Below, one piece after another: positions 58,290-64,000 of a stretch of 64,000 nucleotides of DNA. The DNA is from Polytrichum commune. Taxonomy: Eukaryota; Streptophyta; Polytrichopsida; Polytrichales; Polytrichaceae. A program made the translations under genes and the position numbers. The notes under the pieces are model-generated. The model saw nothing but the letters and a program-made list of their open reading frames with translations. It was not told where the DNA came from and did not search any database. Each line of letters begins with the position of its first letter. Position 1 is the stretch's first letter. The stretch covers positions 51,393,169 through 51,457,168 of the forward strand of contig OX485806.1 of the NCBI GenBank assembly GCA_950295325.1, read 5' to 3'.

Positions 58290-60110
58290 TCTTGACATGA
58301 TGTTCCACTATCTTTCACATTCATATTGATTATGTAATGTAAGGTTCGATGGCTTTACATTGGATATTATTACACTATGATAGTTAGAGACGGTTGTTGC
58401 AGTGACAATTGCTACTCCAATAAAAATAACAATCCACAAGATTGGCCGGATGGGTAGATTATTCTAGTAAGTTCAAGCAATGACCATTTATCTCCTATAA
58501 TCATTAAATTACATTACATTCATTCATGTGAACCATCTAAAATTATCCTAGGTCCATTATTTCATCCCTCATGGAACTGCTTTTTGTCCAACCTAAAATA
58601 TCTTAGCCTTATCTTAATTTCATGCATTATTACCTCGAGTAGGATTTGCTCAAGGTATCTCACTTCCACAAAATTTCACAACCACCTTTGGCTGGGTTGG
58701 CCGAGTAATGAAAGGGTTGAAAATTAAGCCACATTTTTTAGAGATAGTACTTGGATGGGTGATCCTTTTCCACCCTCCAAGCCATCAATCCAATCAAATC
58801 TCTAACTCAATCTCTAATTTTATCAATAATTTTATCTATATTTTTACCTCATGCCTCTTATTCTTACACGCTGCAAAATCTTAGAAGACTAACAATGTAA
58901 TTGGAGCTAACACAACAAAATTTAACACAAAAAAACTAATTAAACCAATATCTAATGTAACCAAAAGCTAATGCAAACGAATTAAAGTAACTAGAAGCTT
59001 ATGCAAAAAACATTATGCATCCAAAAATTGTGCAATTTGAAACTTATTCAAATAACAACAATACAAACTGGAATTGCAACCAACAATGGCTTTCCATCCA
59101 GTAGCCAAACGTCCATACATAATTTGTTCCAACAAATCCAAATCCGCACAACAATGATTCAACGTGGTTTCAAAAAATTCTATTCAACATTAATAGGATT
59201 TATAAACCTTTGTATTCAACATTGATAGGGTTGATAAATCATTTTATTGAACATTCAATTTGCTAGCATTCTAAAAACTTTGTGCCTTTACCTACATGGA
59301 GGGGAAGAAAAAGAAAATATACAAAACGTGAAAGAGAATTAAAGTAAGTTTTGCGTTAATTTTTGCGGATCAACCTCTTCCAACCACCAAGCCTTATTTA
59401 CCGTAGATCTAGTTGTACCTACATCTAATAGTTAATATCTATGGTTGATTTCACTATCACTATCTAAATTCCTAAATCTAACGGACTTTATTCGTCGTCC
59501 GATCAATCCAACAGCCCCCATCCGGTTAACCTTCATATGTTTAACACCTTTATTTGCATACGCCATTGTCTACTCATGCTTCCATTTACTCGATGTTATG
59601 TCAGATTTTCATGTATTGTGAAATTATATTAACAATGCTAATTTATTAACATCAATTTAATTTTTAATAACTAACATCCTTCTTTACTAGACAATGAGCA
59701 TTAACTCAAATTGTGAGCGGTTTTGATGGCTCACGATTGCCAAATGAAAAATAATATTTATAATCAATATTTATATAATGGTAAAAATCATTAATATAAT
59801 AAATATATTTACATTTAATTAGTGACAAAATTAAGAGTTTGTTTTTCTATGAGGCATTTGAATATGAGATAAATAATGCATTACTCTAAAGACAAAAAAC
59901 ATTGTCCTAACTTCACTAATATTTTTCTGTTGTTGTTCTTAAAATGTAAATATGGTTGCATGTGCTTCATTTATTTTTTGAAACAATAACATTAAAGAAT
60001 ATCTCTTCATCAATTACTAAATAATTTTTAACGATTTCAAATATTTTTGATGCACCAATTGTATTCAAGATGTTCTCCTTGGTTATCATATAATGATAAT
60101 TAAAATCAAA
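58290..60110. other. No gene recognised
   Basis: AT-rich sequence with no frame above 80 codons, no LTR ends and no tandem array beyond simple repeats. The frame at 59,001-59,225 is compositionally biased and not supported. Confidence 0.5.
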
Positions 60111-60114
60111 GTCA

Positions 60115-61115
60115 ATGTAGAGCTCAACTACCTCCACTTGTTCCTGGAGTTGACCGTATTGTAATCGTTCATATTGAAATGACTAATCCATCTAATTTCT
60201 TGGTCATTTGTTATTATCTATTTTTGGTTGTTTTCCCTTGTTATATTGGTAGGTGTCTTTTAAAAGTTCATCTACCTTGTCTTCAACATGATGGATTTTT
60301 AAGTATAACCTTAAAATTGTCTTTTTTTGGAAGGGACATTTTTCTTGGTGATATTTCTTCAAGTAATCTTGTTGTACAATGTGTTGATTATAATCTATCA
60401 ATTGTTTGTATGTAACTTTCTTTTTGTGTTGAATTTTTTATTGTGCTGCAATTGTCTCTTTAATCTCAGGTGTTCCTTTCTAAACATTGATCTAGATTTT
60501 GTTCATTTTTTTCATGCGTTATAGTGTTGTATCTTCTTCATGTGCCGTAATTGTCTTTTTAAGCTCAAGTGTTATTTCTATACATTGATCTAGATTATAT
60601 GAACTACTATTTGTATGTTGTAGCATTGTGCATCTTCATGTGCCACAATTATTTCTTCTTTTTCTCAAGTAATTAATTAATTATTTCTTTGAATAGCTAA
60701 AAATCTTAAGTAACCTAGTGATATAAATATCCAAATAACATGTTAACTTGACCTCCAAAGCATTAGGTAGCCAAGTAACGAGTTTCCACAACCATCGAAG
60801 TATCCAATCAACTACATAACCAAGTAACCAAATAACAAGTTAACTCTTCTTCAAAATCAATAAGTAATCCAATAACCAAGTAATTTTTCTTCAAAATTGA
60901 TAAATAGCCAAGTAACCAATTAAACTTTTGTCCCAAGATTTTTTCTTTCTCGACTTTTATTTATAGTCTCTTAATTGTTAGTCTCCATTACTAAAACTTC
61001 TTTCCATTAAAACATGTGTAGATAGCAACTAGAGAATAATGAAGTTATACTTAGACACTCTCTTTCCATGTAAAGAATTTTTTTTTACATGTGTAGTAAT
61101 TGTTTACTACAAATC
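60115..61115 (+). repeat. Left arm of a large inverted repeat
   Basis: Reverse-complement similarity to 62,805-63,480 along its length: GTAGAGCTCAACTACCTCCA, TAGGTGT...TTTTAAAAG, many AAGTAACC/TTCTTCAA words, ATAATGAAGTTAT, CACTCTCTTTCCATGTA and TTACATGTGTAGTAATT. The arms differ in length and by many substitutions, so they are old. The middle is rich in AAGTAACCAAGTAAC-type words. Confidence 0.7.
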
Positions 61116-61179
61116 CCAAATCAACAAAGGAAGGAGAACCATTAGAAATGGAAAAGAAAGCTCGGACATCAATCAACCG

Positions 61180-62800
61180 GAGTGGGTAACATACCACCTT
61201 AGCCATACAACGGGCCAATTACCAATTAATAGAAATAAGATACTACGTAAGGTTGATTGGCCATGATTAGTAAGCCAATTTAGATTAATAGGTTATGGAG
61301 GGGGCAAGTAAAACATTAGTGAAACTATTAGAAATTAATAAGCCACATAGCAAGCCACTTAGGATTGGTGGGCTTCAAAGTGGCAAGTAATCACCTAGGC
61401 CAAATAGGTAATGCAAACACAGGTGGAAGTAATTAAGGGCCAAGAAATGATTTCTTGGTTAGCCTTAGGAATCTTTCCATACCTAGATAACACATAGGTA
61501 GATTTTACAATACAATCTACCACATTTTGAATGTAAAATAAGATGAAAATTATATGTGCTCTCTTTGAGGATGTCTGAGAAAGCCATCTTTATCTTCTTA
61601 GAAAAATAGGAGATGTAGAGATATAGGAGGGAGGCACATGTTAGGCGCTTCCTCCTATTATATATAGAGTTAGGATTAGAGTTTGAGGACCTTACCTCAT
61701 TCATGTCAATAAGCTACACAAGAGCTAGGTCCTTTGTATCTTTATCATTTTGAAATATACAAACTTCAACTTCAATCCTTCATTTTAGTTATTCAAGGTA
61801 GAGACAAAATAATTGATAGCTTAAACTTCATTAATTGACTATGTTTGAGAGAATTGATGAGTGTCATGCATAGAAATCTCACAAGAGGTGAGATAAATAT
61901 ATGTGTCAAAATTTGAGTATGATTGAATTATATAGAACTTTCAAGAAATGAGAAAATTATAGGAGTTGAGACGCAAATGTGTAAGGATTGATTGTGAAGT
62001 TATACATGTGGTGAAGGAATTGTAATAATGGAGAATAATTGTGCGAATAATGAAATGCAATTGTGTAAGTGGAACTCACATGAGATGGGGATAGTTGTAA
62101 TGCAAAGCTATGAGTGAAGGGGAATGCCGGGAAAAACTCGTAAAAATCTAGCACCCACATGAGACAGAGAATATCAGAAGAAGATTATATGAATTGCATG
62201 CAAGAACGTTGATAATTGAGTCGTGTATCTTCTTAAATTAATGATTGTCACGAGTCTAAAAGGCATCAAGATTTTAACTTAAAATCAAAATCATTTATTG
62301 CATATCTATTCCATTCCGCTCTCTTATCATAATAAGTTTTGAGCCTTTGTAATCTACATTTCATGAGCATATTTGATTGCCTAAGGAAATTAAATATGAT
62401 GAGTAATACGATTATGATATAAACTTTAACATAATAAGTTGAGTATATAAATATCTACCAAATTTATTATTGCATTATTTATGCTCTAAAAATAGACTAC
62501 GGATGTTAAAACTAATGTTTTAATAAAATTAAGATATTTTCTTTAAATTTGTTGTGTTTTATTTATAACTAGGGGTTGTGATACATCAATTGCACTATAA
62601 TTGGATTGAGGCTAATTATAGCTAGAATAACATACATTAAACAAATGTGCTAAAAATAGATTATATCACTTATAGTTACAATTCTAAGTACTGTTGTCAT
62701 GAGAAAGGATTCTTATAAAGAGGGATTGGAAATTAAGACGAATTACTAAATTGACATAGAATGATTCAAGAATGCCCCCTCAAGAGTTGATAAGAAATTG
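61180..62800 (+). mobile_element. LTR-like sequence between the inverted arms
   Basis: The left half matches 19,740-20,715 and the right half matches 34,700-35,370, all in the same orientation. A TATA box lies at about 61,656-61,666 (TTATATATAGAG). An inverted partial copy of its right end is found at 63,490-63,825 (CTCAAG...TTGAT, GAGGGATT, CTAAAAATAGATT). No coding frame. Exact termini are not resolved. Confidence 0.6.
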
Positions 62801-62804
62801 GAAG

Positions 62805-63480
62805 ATTAGTAGAGGAATTACTACACATGTAAAGAGGAAATCTCTTCTACATGGAAAGAGAGTGACTAATAACAACTTCATTATTGTTAAGTTGTTATCT
62901 ACATTTATTTTAATGGAAAAAATATATGGTAATGGTAACTAGCAATTAGGATAAAGGCTAATTGGAAATTTGAAGAATTATTCGGTATTTTGAAGTAATG
63001 TTACTTATAATATGAAGAAAGGTTGTTTGTTACTTAAAGAAGGTCCTATGCAACTTGGACACTTGTAGTAGGTTGCTTTGATACATTGAAGAATGGTACA
63101 TGTTACTTAGATACTTGACATTTGAAGAAAAAATTACTTGTTACTTCAGCACTCAGTAACTTACGACCATTTGGATACTAAAAAAAATTACTTAAGAAAG
63201 GTTTATTGAGTAATTGAAGAAGGTTACTTGGACAGGAGAAGACCGTTACTAGACTAATTAATGATTTGGAAGAAGAATTAACTAGTTACTTAAAGAATAA
63301 GAACAAAAACTTTTAAAAAAGAACAAAAACACCTATCAACACAACAAGGAAGACAACCAAGATGGAAAACAACAAACAACAAGAAGACTAGGTGGTTTAG
63401 TCATCATATTCCGGATGGCGCCCTAAATCACTACAATACAGTCAACCCTAGGAATAAATGGAGGTAGTTGAGCTCTACAA
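62805..63480 (-). repeat. Right arm of the large inverted repeat
   Basis: Partner of 60,115-61,115, shorter by about 0.3 kb. Near its outer end it contains GGCGCCATCCGGAATATG on the minus strand. It is followed by an inverted copy of the LTR-like right end. Confidence 0.7.
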
Positions 63481-63825
63481 CAATGCCTTTCCTAACTTTA
63501 TCAAATCTTGAGGAGGCATCTTTGAGTCATTTTCTTGAATTTAGTAATTTTTCTTAATTTCTCAATCCCTCTTATAAATAATCTTCTTTTCATAACAATG
63601 TCATTTGGATTTTCAATTATACGTGGTAAAATCTATTTTTAGCATATTCACAATATTATATTTAAATCTATACTATGATTATTACTGTTTATTTATGGTG
63701 CAACCTCTTAATGTATGATAATTCATATATAAATAGCCTTAGTCCAATTATAGTACAATCATTGTATTGCATTTCCAATTATAAATAACAACACAATTTA
63801 TTTTTAATACAACTCTTAATTCCCT

Positions 63826-64000
63826 TGTGAGGCCCAAACCTCCACCCTTATGCGTCTGAGTCCGGGTGAAGGCTTGTGACCCACATGTAACACCTAATAC
63901 CTGCTATTCTCCTAGCTTTGGTCATACCCCTTTTTATGTCACATTCAACACACCAGTTTGTCTTAAAATGGGGCCACAAGAATTAATAGGTGAATTTGTT
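63826..64000 (-). mobile_element. Start of another LTR, running off the window
   Basis: TGTGAGGCCCAAACCTCCAC begins at 63,826 with the shared U5 word at 63,841-63,868 (CCCTTATGCGTCTGAGTCCG), the same layout and orientation as the solo LTR at 13,836. If intact, its left TSD would be TCCCT (63,821-63,825); the other end is outside the window. Confidence 0.7.

Noticed and set aside
1-64000. tRNA or rRNA genes
   Set aside because: No cloverleaf with A/B boxes or rRNA-like stretch was found by eye; the tRNA-like words at 27,061 and 41,384 are primer-binding sites.

Overview
The window is nuclear DNA of a land plant with a repeat-rich genome. The evidence is one intact spliced gene with GT-AG introns and a plant-type phospholipase/acyltransferase product, set in AT-rich DNA full of Ty3/gypsy and Ty1/copia remnants, solo LTRs, MULE-like transposase pseudogenes and several tandem-repeat families. 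I cannot name the species. The transposase and methyltransferase-like families look more like those of non-flowering plants than of a crop angiosperm, but that is a weak inference. No tRNA, rRNA, CRISPR array or bacterial-style operon was seen.

Layout. 1-8,000: mostly non-coding, with a decayed minus-strand coding-like tract at about 4,500-6,590. 8,025-12,525: the only gene that looks functional, an LCAT4-like lecithin:cholesterol acyltransferase family gene (minus strand, 12 coding exons, 570 aa, one GC-AG intron). 13,836-14,920: a solo LTR with a perfect target-site duplication (TSD). 15,080-20,720: degenerate minisatellites and LTR fragments. 21,756-31,660: a MULE-like transposase pseudogene (minus strand) cut in two by a 6.44-kb insertion (22,808-29,249, TSD CCACC), which itself carries a younger solo LTR (24,805-26,171, TSD AGTGA). 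32,258-33,845: an 86-bp hairpin-bearing satellite array embedded in a 47-bp array. 35,892-43,010: a decayed Ty3/gypsy element (minus strand; gag, protease, RT, RNase H, truncated integrase, PBS and 5' LTR) whose LTR sits inside a copia element. 43,011-46,170: that copia element, with gag on the plus strand and an RT/RNase H piece on the minus strand between inverted LTR copies. 46,642-50,960: a decayed multi-exon gene resembling a beta-class DNA N-methyltransferase, broken by an insertion of about 0.9 kb. 51,100-52,330: a CAA-type microsatellite and a palindrome-bearing satellite. 53,569-56,894: a second MULE-like transposase pseudogene with its SWIM zinc finger kept. 57,270-58,285: a second copia leader/gag fragment. 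60,115-63,480: a large inverted repeat around an LTR-like sequence. 63,826 to the end: the start of another LTR.

Apart from the acyltransferase gene, which would act in membrane phospholipid turnover, nothing here forms a working pathway. The window is best read as a record of nested insertions. The most unusual content is the methyltransferase-like pseudogene, the nested transposase/LTR/solo-LTR stack with readable TSDs, the GC-AG intron and the partial exon duplication inside the acyltransferase gene, and the chimeric or self-inverted retroelements.
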